This document shows, piece after piece, positions 18,950 through 30,762 of a stretch of 64,000 nt of DNA. Positions within the stretch are counted from its first letter, which is position 1. Every line of letters begins with the position of its first letter. Source of the stretch: Metridium senile (Eukaryota; Cnidaria; Anthozoa; Actiniaria; Metridiidae); the NCBI GenBank assembly GCA_949775045.1, contig OX459101.1, positions 3,628,501 to 3,692,500 of the forward strand, in the 5' to 3' direction. A program made the position numbers and the translations under genes. The notes beneath the pieces are model-generated. The model ran no database searches and was not told the DNA's origin. It worked only from the letters and a program-made list of their open reading frames with translations.

Positions 18950-19900
18950 AATGGTAACTTATATACAGTGTTTAAACTGAAGAGTGTTGTTGGCGTTTCG
19001 AAGGTCACTTATAAACGAAAACGTTACTTACTGACGTTTATGACGTTTTAACGTCAAGGATTAAAATTCTTCGTCAGAGTTAAAATGCTAGCTTATACAC
19101 CGTATAAAAGAAAGTGTTACTTACAGTGATGTATTGAAAGTCAATCTTTGTCGGAGTTAAAATATAATGGTACTAATACATCGTATAAACGAAAATGTTT
19201 TTTACTGACGTTTAGGATGTTAATCCTATGTTAATCCTTTGTTGGAGTAAAAATGGTCACTTATACAGCGTATAAACGAAAATGTTACTTACTGACGTTT
19301 AGGACGTTAATCCTTCGTCGGAGTTAAAACGGTAGCTTAATACACCGTATAACAGAAAGTGTTTCTTACTGATGTATTGAAAGTCAATCTTTGTCGGAGT
19401 TTAAATGGTAACTTATACACCGTATAAACGAAAATGTTACTTACTGACGTTTAGGACGTTAATCCTTCGTCAGAACTAAAACGGTAGCTTATACACCGTA
19501 TAAAAGAGAGGGTTTCTTACTGACGTTTTTTGAAGGTCAATCCTGCCATTGCATCGGAGTAAAAATGGTCACTTAAACGCCGTATAAACGAAAATGTTAC
19601 TTATATATTGACGTTTAGCTAGGACGTTAATCGTTCGTCAGAGTTAAAATGGCAGCTTTTACACCGTATAAATGAAAAAAGTGTTACTTACTGACGTTTA
19701 GGACGTTAATCCTTTGACGGAGTTAAAATGGTACTTATACACCGTATAAAAAAGAGTGTTGCTTAGCTTCAGAATTTTTGGAATAGAAATATGAAATTAT
19801 ACACCGTAAACGAGTAGTGTTATCCTTCGTCGAATAATAACTTAAACTACGGAAAAAAAAGTGTAACTTACTTTTAAGTTTCATGCGTCAATGGATCCTT
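18950..19900. repeat. Array of ACGTCAG-hairpin repeat units
   Basis: Roughly ten imperfect units of about 75-120 bp built from caccgtataaa, gttacttactgacgtttagg, acgttaatccttcgtc and gagttaaaatggta. Each contains partly complementary halves (ttactgacgtt ... and aatccttcgtca). Related arrays are at 44140-44390 and 53690-54410, with one short unit near 26560-26640. Confidence 0.8.
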
Positions 19901-20169
19901 CGTCGCAGCAAAAAAGAAAATCTCCCTTGCAATAGCTTATTGAATTAACTTTCATATTTGCTCTCCTTGCCCTAATATATCTATTAAGTTTCTTTTTGCG
20001 ACAAGCCTCTGTCAATATGTTTTAGATTTGATTATTACACATTGTGGTTTAATGGGTGTTATAGTTGGTCAATGTTACGATTTTTAATAAGTAAAACATA
20101 TTATGTAAAGAATAATGTCGTCACCATTTTTAACCAATGATAATGTCACCCGAGGAAATGTATATTCTC

Positions 20170-20319
20170 TATTCTTTCACAATAACCATAATGCCTTCTG
20201 TTTTCTCTGGGTTTTTTTGGGGGGGGTGGGGGAGGGGGGGGGGGTGGTAGCTATTGTAATTGTATCTACCCCACAAAACAGAAGGCATTGCAATTGTGGT
20301 AATGTGAAAATAAAGAATA
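20170..20319. mobile_element. Short inverted-repeat element with G-rich centre
   Basis: The left phrase cataatgccttctgtttt is mirrored near the right end, with a run of more than 20 G (interrupted) between. Confidence 0.65.
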
Positions 20320-20339
20320 ACGAAAAGGTCATAGTAAGG

Positions 20340-20735
20340 TAAATTCAGTTTTAATCAAATAATTGTTTTTGTAACCAAGCCTTCACGACAAACCACAAAA
20401 CTTGTTAGCATTGCGGCCCGTGTATGTCTGTAATGCGGTATCACGCAAAAATAAAGGACTGCACTCCTTTCATTTCCTCACACTACAAAAGCGACTAAAT
20501 AGATACAACTCAAAATAGTAAATCATCGCATTCAGGATGACACTTTATCGTAAGTGTAGACTATGTCACATATTGTGTCTCATGTGACGCAGGCTAGCGT
20601 AATGTAGATGTACAATTGAGTACAGCATACTCATTGACAAAGTATTAAAGAAAACTTGACTTAAAAAAGCGTTGGATCAACGCATTTCGACTGAAAAATG
20701 TCGTTTTGCAGTGCAACGAATGAAGGAACAAAAAA
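20340..20735. other. No gene seen
   Basis: Unremarkable sequence between a small inverted-repeat element and the GCAA array. Confidence 0.45.
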
Positions 20736-20737
20736 CG

Positions 20738-20925
<188 letters not shown>

Positions 20926-21146
20926 ACAAAAAAACAAACAATTAGACAATTAAAATAGATCAATAAACACGTATATAAAATTGTTTACTAACTTGGTCAT
21001 AATTATAAATCTAGAATTAAATCAGCTGCCTTTCACCTACTTTTCTGCCTGATGAAGGCTTACCAAAACTCGACAAAAATTAGCGAGTTGGTATCTTTTA
21101 GGACATTAGAATTGGAATTTAGAATATCCAGTTTCATGTTATTTAG

Positions 21147-21323
21147 CACCGCTGTACTATTTGACAAAAGGCGCATTTGCACAGGGATAACCTCAATTCA
21201 GAAGAAATTCAATTGTTAAGCGATAACATGTTTTCGTGCTTTGATTGGAATTTGTTAATATTTTTGCAACAAATCGAGGCTTAGCCTGTGCTAATGCGCC
21301 TTTTGTCAAATAGTACAGCGGTG
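21147..21323. mobile_element. CACCGCTGTACTATTTGAC-terminus MITE, copy 2
   Basis: Best-preserved copy of the family. Both ends read caccgctgtactatttgac in opposite orientation. Confidence 0.85.
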
Positions 21324-21439
21324 ATGGTTAACGTGAACGTTTTGCGACATTTCTAGGACATCTTTTTCCACGTTTATTTCGTTTATGTCCAATGAGTTTC
21401 TAATGTTATATCCTTTAGTGAATAAAATCGTCCGTGCCA

Positions 21440-21652
21440 TAGACTTGCTTCAAGTCTCGCTCGTTGAATTTTCAGTTGATTGGGGTTCCTGTGTTTTCCG
21501 AAAATTATATCGGCCGAGAGCTTTCCGAAGGGAATCACGAGAAAGGAGAGAGAAAGACTCCCTTCGGAAAGCTCTCGGCCGATATGATTTTCGGAAAACA
21601 CAGGAACCCCATTCAACTGAAAATTTAACGAGTGAGACTTGGAGCAAGTCTA
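21440..21652. mobile_element. 213-bp hairpin element with 9-bp target duplication
   Basis: Near-perfect palindrome with ends TAGACTTGC/GCAAGTCTA. It is flanked on both sides by TCCGTGCCA (21431-21439 and 21653-21661). A 9-bp duplication suggests a Mutator-like (MULE) transposase acted in trans. Confidence 0.85.
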
Positions 21653-21781
21653 TCCGTGCCATGGTATATATCTTGAAGGGTTGTTCTTGAAAATTCCGTG
21701 ATTCGCTCTGGTTTAAAATACAGGAACAAAAACCAAATCAATGACGATAATGAGGACGATGATTAGTTAATAGAGCAATCT

Positions 21782-22069
21782 CACATAACGCATTTTAGCG
21801 CATGCTAATGAGTAAAATAACATGCTAATGATCTTCGCGCTGGGGTATTCACATTAGCGTCGATAAATATCTATCTCAGTCATAAGTGAGCAAAATCTCT
21901 TTAAATATTCGTTCTAATACAACTGCCAGTTCTGATATATTGTTTCTTAATTTTGGACGAGATTGCCATAATAATGCAAGCGATTTGTGATAAATATGTA
22001 TGGTCACCCGTGCGAAGCTCGGGCATTAGCATGTTATTTTACTCATAACATACTAAAATGCGTTATATG
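21782..22069. mobile_element. Inverted-repeat element
   Basis: Left end cataacgcattttag and inner block gctaatgagtaaaataacatg are mirrored at the right end. AT-rich spacer. Confidence 0.7.
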
Positions 22070-22254
22070 AAATAGCTGTAATATCTCTGCAGCCATATTG
22101 ACTGACCACATTCCAGATTTTTCAGAACACAAACCATCAGGTCGGGTTTCCTATTCACAGCAAATTCCATGGTGGTTATGGTGGTGGTGGCTAACACCCC
22201 TAACGAGACACGGAATCCATCAGTTAGAAGCTCATTTATCGGTAAAATGCTATT

Positions 22255-22625
22255 ACCTCCAAAAGGTTTTTTACACATCTGAATTAAAAGGTTTATTGTA
22301 CATCGAAAAATATTTATTACATCAAAAAGTATTTTATTACATCAAAATGTGTTTTTTTCTACATCGAAAAGTAATTTAATACATCCAAAAGGTTTTTTTA
22401 TACATCAAAAGGTATTTCCATACATCCAAAGATTTTTTTTGTTTACATTTACAAAATGCATTTGGTTTCATCAAAATGTTTTTTGTGCATCAAAAAGGTT
22501 TATTGTACATCGAAAACTTTTTTATTACATCAAAATGTTTTTTTTTGTGCATCAAAACTATTTTATTACATCAAAATGTTTTTTTTTGTACATTAAAAAG
22601 TAATTTCATAAATCAAAAAGATTAT
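22255..22625. repeat. Degenerate ACATCAAAA(A/G)GTTTTTT tandem repeat
   Basis: About fifteen loose 20-30-bp units based on acatc(a/g)aaaaggttttttt. The length varies too much for a clean period. Confidence 0.75.
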
Positions 22626-22629
22626 TTTG

Positions 22630-23090
22630 TCTCCACTCCATATAGTTAATAACACCACACAACACTTGACGCATGGGCTGGTTGGTCAGCCTGTCCCACG
22701 ATAACACATTTTATTAAAGAAATCATACATAATATCCATAATAACAAATCTAAACATTATAGCCAGTAACGAAAACCCAAAACCACTTTGTGGAAAAATA
22801 GTAACGTGAACCCCCTACAATTGCTATAATGCATACCTTTGAGGTTTTAAGGTTTACATGGTCAAATAACAACAATACAGTGTCTTCCATAGAAATTTTA
22901 AGCATCTGCATATACAATTTATAGTGAAAACTTAAGCTAAATAAGTACACGGCGCGAGGGTGACCGTAGAATGACTATCACTACGGCTGAACACCCTATA
23001 TATACACTCTATTTTACAAGGGACTAAACGCTCTACACGCACGGACTTACTAGACTCCGTGCCGGCAAAATATTCATTTATGTCAATCTC
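22630..23090. other. No gene seen
   Basis: No splice-flanked coding segment or repeat structure recognised. Confidence 0.4.
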
Positions 23091-23097
23091 GATTGAC

Positions 23098-23285
23098 TGC
23101 GCCATCTTGAAAAGTAACCGGGCCTTTGCATCGAAGCGAGACGAACGTTGAGCTTGCAATGTTAGAATCCTCGCGGGACAAATATTCACGTGTCTCTGTC
23201 ATTGAAAATTCAACGTTCGTCTTGCCTTCATGCAAAGGCCCGGCTACCTTTCAAGATTGCGCAGGGGACTGTGGAGGTGACTATT
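23098..23285. mobile_element. GCGCCATCTTGAAAGG palindromic MITE, copy 3 (left end missing)
   Basis: Same arms as the copy at 8662. It begins at gcgccatcttga without the preceding atagtcccc terminus, and the right terminus is kept in altered form. Confidence 0.75.
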
Positions 23286-23492
23286 TTAATAAAAAGGTGA
23301 AAAAAAGGTGACTATAAAACCCAGGAACTGGTGTCGAACAGTAAGTGTGATAAGAGGACTCTCTAAGACACCCTAACCTAACCCACAGAGAGAAAGGAGG
23401 AGTTAAACAAAGCTCGAGACGGCAAATTTCGAAATGACTATGTACCCTGCGAATCACTTCATCGTCACCCCACTTCGACCCGAAGGGGCTCA

Positions 23493-24136
23493 AGTGAGTT
23501 AAGGCCTGTGATTTTATGGCAGACCGAAAAATATTAAAACTGCAACAATTTCACTTATATTCAAAGTACTAAAATATATTTTGGAACCCAAGTGACAATT
23601 AGGCTCTTTAACATTTTGCGTTGGAAATAATTATAATTTGGTGGTCACGTGACCAGCAAGGCTGTAAAACGGAAATTTGAAAACGGGGTTAATTTATTGC
23701 ATTATTTTAAATCCTTTTTGTGTCTTAAAATGTTAAAGACGTATTTTTGAATATGCTCTGGCCTAGAATGGATGACTTCATTGAAACGGTAAAGAGAAAA
23801 ATCCATATTTGTGAATACGTTGATTGGTTACGTGACCCTTTAATCATTCTAGGCCTAGTTTGAATGACATCTATAAAAGTAACCCAACAACATATATTGG
23901 ATCAATCTGGCTGGTGACTCTATCTACCCCATTTTGCTGTGAAATTTTGAGCTTTTCTCGACTATGATGCTGGTCACGTGACCAATGGAATGCCATACTT
24001 GCACCAAACATTTTACACCTTCATGACAAACTAACATGTACTTAAGTTAAATGATTTAACTTTTGAAACGAAGATTGAAATCCGAATTACTAACATTTTA
24101 TTAAAAATGGTTGCCTGACCCAGGCCTTAACTCACG
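23493..24136. mobile_element. Inverted-repeat element of about 640 bp
   Basis: The ends read gtgagttaaggcctg and its inverse caggccttaactcac. The interior holds several ggtcacgtgacc palindromes and no coding sequence. Confidence 0.6.
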
Positions 24137-24144
24137 ATATAGCC

Positions 24145-24645
24145 TGCGTAGAGGCTCTTGGGAAGAGGGGGAGGGGGAGGGGGAATGAAGGGGAAAGGGA
24201 AAGGGAATACATCTCAAGAGATATACAAGATAGGGAGGATGAAGTGAAGTCGTCCTTTAATGGAGGCGATCACCATCATCACCATAATCATCTCCATTAG
24301 CGTCTTCATCATCACTATATAATCATATTATCTGTCAGTTAATTCTATTGATTTCTTCAATTTCATTTATCAATTAAAGAAAATTAAAGTATTTCTCTAA
24401 ATAATTAACGGAAACTAAAGAAAACAACTACAACAAAAAAGTGAAAACTTTGAGTACACTCACCACATTCACAATACAAAGACTTAGATTAAACAAACGA
24501 CAAACGGTTTTAAACAAACAATTCAACTTTAAGACAGCCGGACAGAAGCCCTGCCTTAGTTCAACAGTTTCCTCTCTATCTAATGACATTTGAGAACAGA
24601 AAAGACAACACAGGTTCTTGTTCGTTTTCCATGGTCGATTCCCCA
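24145..24645. other. No gene seen; short G-rich tract
   Basis: A purine-rich stretch (gggggaggggga) lies at about 24160-24210. The open frame at 24428-24781 (minus) has no recognisable domain. Confidence 0.45.
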
Positions 24646-24657
24646 TGTTTGGTAAGT

Positions 24658-25055
24658 TTAAAACAGTGTAAAATATTATTTTAAAGCCCTTCCTCTCAAC
24701 TTTAAAAGTCTTTGTTTTAGCAGTTGGATTAAAGTTGTTCGTATGCGAAGTTCTCATAGGAAAACAATACAAAACTAACATTTGACAACGAAGAAAAATA
24801 ATATATTTTCCAACTAATGAATATCTTTAATCATCAGCGAGCCAGCGTTGTTGAATTTGGTTTAAAATAGTAGAAAATATTATTTCTAAGCCCTTCCTCT
24901 CAACTTTAAAAGTCTTGTTTCAATAGCAGTTGGAATATAGTTGTTCGTATGCAAAGTTCTCGTAGGAAAACAGTGCAAAACTAACATTTGACAACGAAGA
25001 AAAATAATATATGTTACAACTAATGAATAGCTTTAATCATCAGCGAGCCAACGTG
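24658..25055. repeat. About 205-bp tandem duplication
   Basis: Two direct copies (24658-24862 and 24868-25055) share phrases such as taaagcccttcctctcaact and aatcatcagcgagcca, with scattered differences. Confidence 0.8.
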
Positions 25056-25292
25056 AAATTGTTAAACATTTTTATTTTTAATGCATTTTAATACAGTTAT
25101 ACAAATATAATCGAATGAAAAAGTGCGATTTGTTTTATAATGAACACATTGAAAACCGAAAATAGTTTACAACAAACTGAAGAAAAAACCTTTTTCCTGA
25201 TCGACTTATATATCGTTTTCATCGTCTATCCATCGTTGGTAATTGTCAGCAATGTTTTCATTTTAAAGACCTTGTTTTCTATTTCTATGTTT

Positions 25293-26118
25293 TCTATGAT
25301 TTTCTTAGAATGAAGACAATATAAAACTAATACTTCGCAACGGGGGAACAGAATATTATATTTCTCTTTTATGAGTGTTTTGTTTTTCCATGGATAAAAT
25401 TCATCTAAATAAAATTAAAATTATGATTTTCTTAGAATGAAGACAATGTAAAACTAATACTCCACAACGGGGGAACAGAATATTATATTTCTCTTTTATG
25501 AGTTTTTTTGTTTTTCCATGGATAAAATTCATCTAAATAAAATTAAAAATTATGATTTTCTTAGAATGAAGACAATGTAAAACTAATACTTCACAACGGG
25601 GGAACAGAATATTATATTTCTCTTTTATGAGTTTTTTGGTTTTTTTTCATGGAAAAAATTCATCTAAATAAAATTAAAATTATGATTTTCTTAGAATGAA
25701 GACAATGTAAAACTAATACTTCACAACGGGGGAACAGAATACTTGATTTCTCTTTTATGAGTGTTTTGTTTTTCCATGGATAAAATTCATCTAAATAAAA
25801 TTAAAATTATGATTTTCTTAGAATGAAGACAATGTAAAACTAATACTTCACAACGGGGGAACAGAATATTTGATTTCTTCTTTATGAGTTTTTGTTTTTG
25901 CATGGATAAAATTCATCTAAATAAAATTTAATTTATGATTTTCTTAGAACGAAGACAATGTAAAACTAATACTTCACAACGGGGGAACAGAATATTATAT
26001 TTCTCTTTTATGAGTTTTTTGTTTTCCGTGGATAAAATTCATATAAATAAAATTTAATTTATGATTTTCTTAGAACGAAGACAATGTAAAACTAATACTT
26101 CACAACGGGGGAACAGGC
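25293..26118. repeat. About 125-bp satellite, about 7 units
   Basis: Head-to-tail units carrying gattttcttagaatgaagac, acaacgggggaacagaat and ggataaaattcat. The last unit is truncated. Confidence 0.9.
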
Positions 26119-26124
26119 TAGAAT

Positions 26125-26685
26125 ATAGTCTATTTTTTCGTTAAAAGTCGTTGTTTTTCAGGGATAAAAGTTATAGTATTAGGAGTAATGTACAGTTATT
26201 ATTTCGTTTTATGGAATTTGGAAAAATAACTATTAACAACGTGGGAAATACAGAATTATTTCATCGCTTATGAAATGTCAATACATTGCTTTTCCAACAT
26301 CGGTAAGTTTGCATAAAATATTTATTTTTCAGTCATTGTTTTTAATTAAAAAACCCGGTTGCTTTTTGACTGCATAAGAATTATACATGCAAGCAGCAGT
26401 AAAACGCAGCTTTTAGCTTTTAAAACAGCAGAGAAACTTTTATTTTTTTTATTACAACAAAGACAAAAATAGCTCATTTGGAAAGCGTCGTTGTTTCAAA
26501 ATTTCGAGACTGAAAAGAAAATGAAAAATGGTCACTGTCTGCAAAATTGAAAATGGTAACTTAAAATCTTATGAAATATAGTGTTACTTACTGACGTTGT
26601 GGACGTTAAACTATCATCACAACGAAAATAGTTACTTTAACTGAAACTGCCAGATGTTCTTGAATTGGTATTCATAACGGGCTGG
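26125..26685. other. No gene seen
   Basis: AT-rich. One short unit of the ACGTCAG array family lies near 26560-26640. Confidence 0.4.
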
Positions 26686-26940
26686 TCCGGGCAAACGACT
26701 TCAACAATTGTCTCGATCGACATCCGTTCAATTTTGTTGAATGGCAATGTTGAAGTCCAATAAATGTTTGTAGGTTGTGTTAATATTCATTTTAAAAGAA
26801 ACGTTCATCAACTTTGAAAGTAAAATAAATAAGGTTGTATGAAATGTTTCTTTTAAAATGAAATGTTGAAGTCGATTGCCACCCCTTTCATCATCATTGT
26901 TGAAACGTGTTGAATCGACGTTGAATTGATGTTGGAAGAG

Positions 26941-27131
26941 TTTAAAGGCCCGAAAAAGCGGCTACAACATCAGTTCTACACAAAAGCCATAAAGAAAGAG
27001 TTCTAGATATGGTCCTATGAACTATTCAAAATTTGCCTATGCAGATGGAGTTAAACTCATATATATATTGCCAATGAACAAAATCGAACAGATGCTAAAG
27101 CAAATGTTGTAGCCGTTTGCCCGGGCCTTAA
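26941..27131. mobile_element. Inverted-repeat element
   Basis: The left end taaaggcccg ... cggctacaacat is mirrored as atgttgtagccg ... cgggcctta. Confidence 0.65.
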
Positions 27132-27443
27132 GTTGATTATATTTCATGAAAGTTAAACGAAGTAAGGTTGAAATTTTATTTAATATGGATTTTATTTTCC
27201 AGAAAACAATAGTAGTTGAGTATATATATATATGTTTAGTTTAGGATTTTGGATATATGATATGTACTCTTAAGGATGACATTTAAACTGTTCTAATGTA
27301 AAGAGTATTATCCTTGAGCTGTGAATAATTACAGGGAAAATGTAAATAGAGAATGAGTTATTTTTAAAATTAAAATTAAACATTAAAATGTGGATTTAAC
27401 TGAGTAAATTAAGTTTCTTTAAGAAAAATAACAATGATTGTAA

Positions 27444-27740
27444 TTATGATGATGATATGATAATGATGATAACGATGATAATAATGATGATGATAATGAT
27501 GATAACGATGATAATAATAATGATGATAATGATGAGGATGATAATGGTGCTGATAATAATGATGATGATAATGATGATAACGATGATAATAATAATGATG
27601 ATAATGATAATGATGAGGATGATAATGATGCTGATAATAATGATGATGATAATGATGATAACGATGATAATAATAATAATGATGATAATGATAATGATGA
27701 GGATGATAATGATGCTGATAATGGATGATGATAATGATGA
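27444..27740. repeat. (GAT)n-derived minisatellite
   Basis: Trinucleotide ATGATA repeats organised into longer period blocks (about 100 bp repeated three times, each with gatgaggatgataatg). Confidence 0.9.
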
Positions 27741-27994
27741 CAAAATAACTCTAATTATTATAATACTAATGTTGCTAATGATTTTTCAAGAACCGATGGA
27801 GGTTATTTTGCGACCGAGGTCTTGTCGTATTGACCGAGCGATAGCGACACAACCTCGTCCCCAGGCTCTCCCCTCTCGTTTTTTTTCTTCAAAATGGCGG
27901 CACTCGAAGGGAATCCCCTGGTGAAGGCTGGATTATTACAAATGACGAATAATAAAATAATCGACGAGGCTGGATAATCAAAAATCACGAATAA

Positions 27995-28085
27995 TCGAGG
28001 TACTAACAATCATTATTCCTGTCAAGAACATTGAGGTTATTTTGAGATATTAGGCGCGTACATCTAAACACGAATATTGTATTAT
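27995..28085. repeat. Solitary unit of the 59-kb GAGGTTATT repeat
   Basis: Contains gaggttattttgagatatta and catctaaacacgaat, the signature of the tandem repeat at 59083-59690. Confidence 0.65.
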
Positions 28086-28183
28086 CTAGGTGATCATTGC
28101 GAGTTTCATGACGTCATTTGTCAAATAAGGCGGATACTGGCCAATCAGATTCAAGGCATTCAATTGCAAAGGCATTTGATGGT

Positions 28184-28306
28184 CCGTGGACTGAGTTGCC
28201 AGTAGCACCCACGAGAGGGTCAGTAGACTTTTGAAAGCCTGACAACCACGGCGTATCCATGCATGACGTCTGTGTTACCGGCAAATCAGTCCGAGCATCA
28301 AACGAA
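28184..28306. mobile_element. GTTGCCAGTA-type inverted-repeat element, copy 1
   Basis: Carries gagttgccagtagcaccc and ends tgtgttaccggcaaatc...gagcatc. A second copy at 29458-29768 is interrupted by another element. Confidence 0.6.
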
Positions 28307-28309
28307 AAA

Positions 28310-28950
28310 CAAATTATGACATTTCAATAAAGACAGTGCAATATCTTTTAGAATATTGTTCAATTTGGGATGCTATTGTTATTATTTTGTAGAGTATTTC
28401 TCGCTGAGTATTAAAAATGATTGGCTATTTTTGGAAATAATTTAATTTTTTTTAACTACGATTTTGATTGTCATTCCAAATATGAAAAACACATTTGGGG
28501 TGCCCGAGCTTGTTTTTGAGATAATCAGCATTTAATGGTTGCCTGCGCACAAAATTGTTAAGCCTGGTTTTCATATGATCGCTACGATCGCTGCGAATGC
28601 CGAAAATCATGTTTGGCCATCAGAATATAGCTCAGAGTTCTTTGTGATTAAACAACATCGACACTGATTTTTTATGTTTAGGTTTATTTCGTCAAATTTA
28701 AGCTTCAACCATTAGTCAGCAGTGATATTTTAAATTAAAAAGAGTGGGTCATATGATAAAAAGCTTATTGACAGAGTTAGATCAGGCCGTACGGAAAAAT
28801 GTTTGGTTCTTGGTCATTTGTATGCGCTCTTTCACATACATGTAGCCTTGCTATATCGCACCATGTTTTAAGTATATGTATTTATCTCTTTATCATTTGT
28901 ATTGTAATTTCGTATTATTTAATATTATGTATTATTATATAACATATAGT
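28310..28950. other. No gene seen
   Basis: No supported feature. Confidence 0.4.
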
Positions 28951-29089
28951 GGTATACCGAGTGATATCAACTAGATAAAAAGCCTATCCTAGTCATGAAG
29001 ATATCATTGATATCGCACATGTGTGATATCACTCTCAACCAATCAACTTGTTAATATAATACCAATCTGTTATATAATAAACAGAACAT

Positions 29090-29226
29090 TACATGTGCGC
29101 TTGGAGATATGAATTTTATCTTCTCGTGTTGAAAAGATATCCCACTCATTCGCTGCGCTCACTCGTGGGATATCTTATCAACACTCGAAGATAAAATTCA
29201 TATCTCCGCGCGCCCATGTAATATCC
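29090..29226. mobile_element. Hairpin element
   Basis: The arms (ttacatgtgcgc, gagatatgaattttatcttc, gatatcccac) are mirrored around gctgcgctcactcg. Confidence 0.7.
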
Positions 29227-29457
29227 TCTATATATATGACCTTGCAATATGGCAGAAATAAAAAATAAAAAATCCTTATAAATAATGTTTTTTTTTTACG
29301 GTGTACGTGCTTCTTTTTCATAAAAAGTTAGAATATCAAATTAACACCCAAATAAAAGACAACTGTGGCAGACTGATATTAATGTTATGTCAAATACTAG
29401 GAAACTACTGTTTTTAAAAAAATTCTTATTTTCATAACGAAGAAACAAATTAGTAAG

Positions 29458-29768
29458 ATGCTCGGCCTGAGTTGCCAGTAACACCCACGGGAGGGTCAGT
29501 AAACTTTGAAACCTCGCCTGATGATGACGTGTGTGCTACCGGCAACTAAGACCCTGTCTACACGGATCCGGATACTTTTGAAACCGCATACTTTTTGATG
29601 CGAATCGGCCTATCGTCCACACGAATCCAGTGAATCCGGTCACCGAAACCGCATACTTTTACTTGAATCCTCCGGATACGCGGATTCGTGTGGACGCAAA
29701 TATTTTTATGCGGTTTCCGCCGGATCGGATTCGTGTAGACGAGGCCTAAGACCGAGCATCAAACCAAA
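29458..29768. mobile_element. GTTGCCAGTA-type element, copy 2, with nested insertion
   Basis: Same outer sequence as 28184-28306. It is split by the 196-bp element at 29551-29746, whose TAAG flanks lie inside it. Confidence 0.65.
29551..29746. mobile_element. ACCCCGTCTACACGGATCC element, copy A
   Basis: Inverted ends accctgtctacacggatcc / gtgtagacgaggcc, flanked by TAAG on both sides (29547-29550 and 29747-29750). Two further copies are at 37028 and 37319. Confidence 0.88.
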
Positions 29769-29856
29769 GAAAAAAATTGAGAACATTTCAATAAAAACAG
29801 TGCTTTACCTTTTAGGATATTGCACAAAAAAAGGGGCTATTGTTATTTAGTATATA

Positions 29857-30234
29857 CATGATTCACAACCTCATAAGAACGCGCGCTCTCATTGGCTAGC
29901 TATCTCAGAATCTGAGACCATATTCACTGCTCAAGCTCGGAATATTGCTTCTCGGCAAAATGGCGTCTCGTTTTGCAACAATTACCGATGAAGAAATTGA
30001 AAAAATTCAACAAAACGCAATTCCACAAAACACAAAGAAAGCTACAAAGTTTGGTTTAAGTGTTTTTCAAGGTAAAACGGCATTTTAAACATAAAAAAAT
30101 TTGAATTCATAGAAAACGAGGTTCAACGTTCGTGCGCCTTGTCACGCTTTGTAATGTTATGCAATAAATTTCTTAATTTATACAAAAATTTTTGTTTAAT
30201 TTTTTTTGTGCGGTTGTGAATCATGTATATACTA
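29857..30234. mobile_element. Inverted-repeat element carrying a coding exon
   Basis: The ends tagtatatacatgattcaca and the inverse enclose the Crypton-like exon at 29961-30074. A related sequence in inverted orientation at 63330-63560 matches the right part and its flank. Confidence 0.6.
29961..30074 (+). pseudogene. First exon resembling a Crypton-type (KIAA1958/DUF3504-like) tyrosine recombinase
   Basis: An ATG in a GC-richer local context (aaaATGGCG) opens a frame reading MASRFATITDEEIEKIQQNA, then IPQNTKKATKFGLSVFQG, ending at a donor-like G|GTAAAA. The N-T-K-K-A-T pattern followed by a hydrophobic aromatic helix is what I associate with the N-terminal helical segment of Crypton-derived and KIAA1958-like recombinases. 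No downstream exon with the catalytic R-H-R-Y residues follows within the inverted repeats, so this is an orphan exon carried by a non-autonomous element. The family call is from pattern memory and is uncertain. Confidence 0.45.
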
Positions 30235-30762
30235 AAACAATTATTCACCTCAGGCTCAGTGATAATCAATGAATATTTACCTCGCCGCTCGGTAAATATT
30301 AGAGACCTTAAGCATGAGGACGAGAACGAAGTCGAGAACGAGTTGTTTTGAAATATATTTGTTGCGCATTCTCAAAGCCCCGTTTTCTTGGTCTGGAATG
30401 TGATAATGAGTAAACTCGTGATGAAGTGAGAACTTCTTTTGACAAAAATTCCATCGAGAACGAGTTAAAGACGGTCAACCGTGAAATCTCGTGGTGAAGA
30501 CAACATGTTTTCTGCGAAAACTCGTGAGAGGAGGACGACTTCTTGTGAAGTGAGTATATATCTAGCTATACGTAAAATATATGACTTCATTTTTCTTTGT
30601 TCTTAACTAGCATAGCACAAAAGCCTATAAAATGACATTTTCGAATGTTAGAGTGGATTAATACGTACGAGAGCTTCATGCACAGAATAAGATAATGTTC
30701 ATTAACTACATAGCTGTTATTCAATTTTAATTGTGTTTTTATTTATATAGACATAAACTGAC

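Noticed and set aside
24428..24781. 117-residue minus-strand frame
   Set aside because: Overlaps a tandem duplication, and no recognisable motif or splice context.
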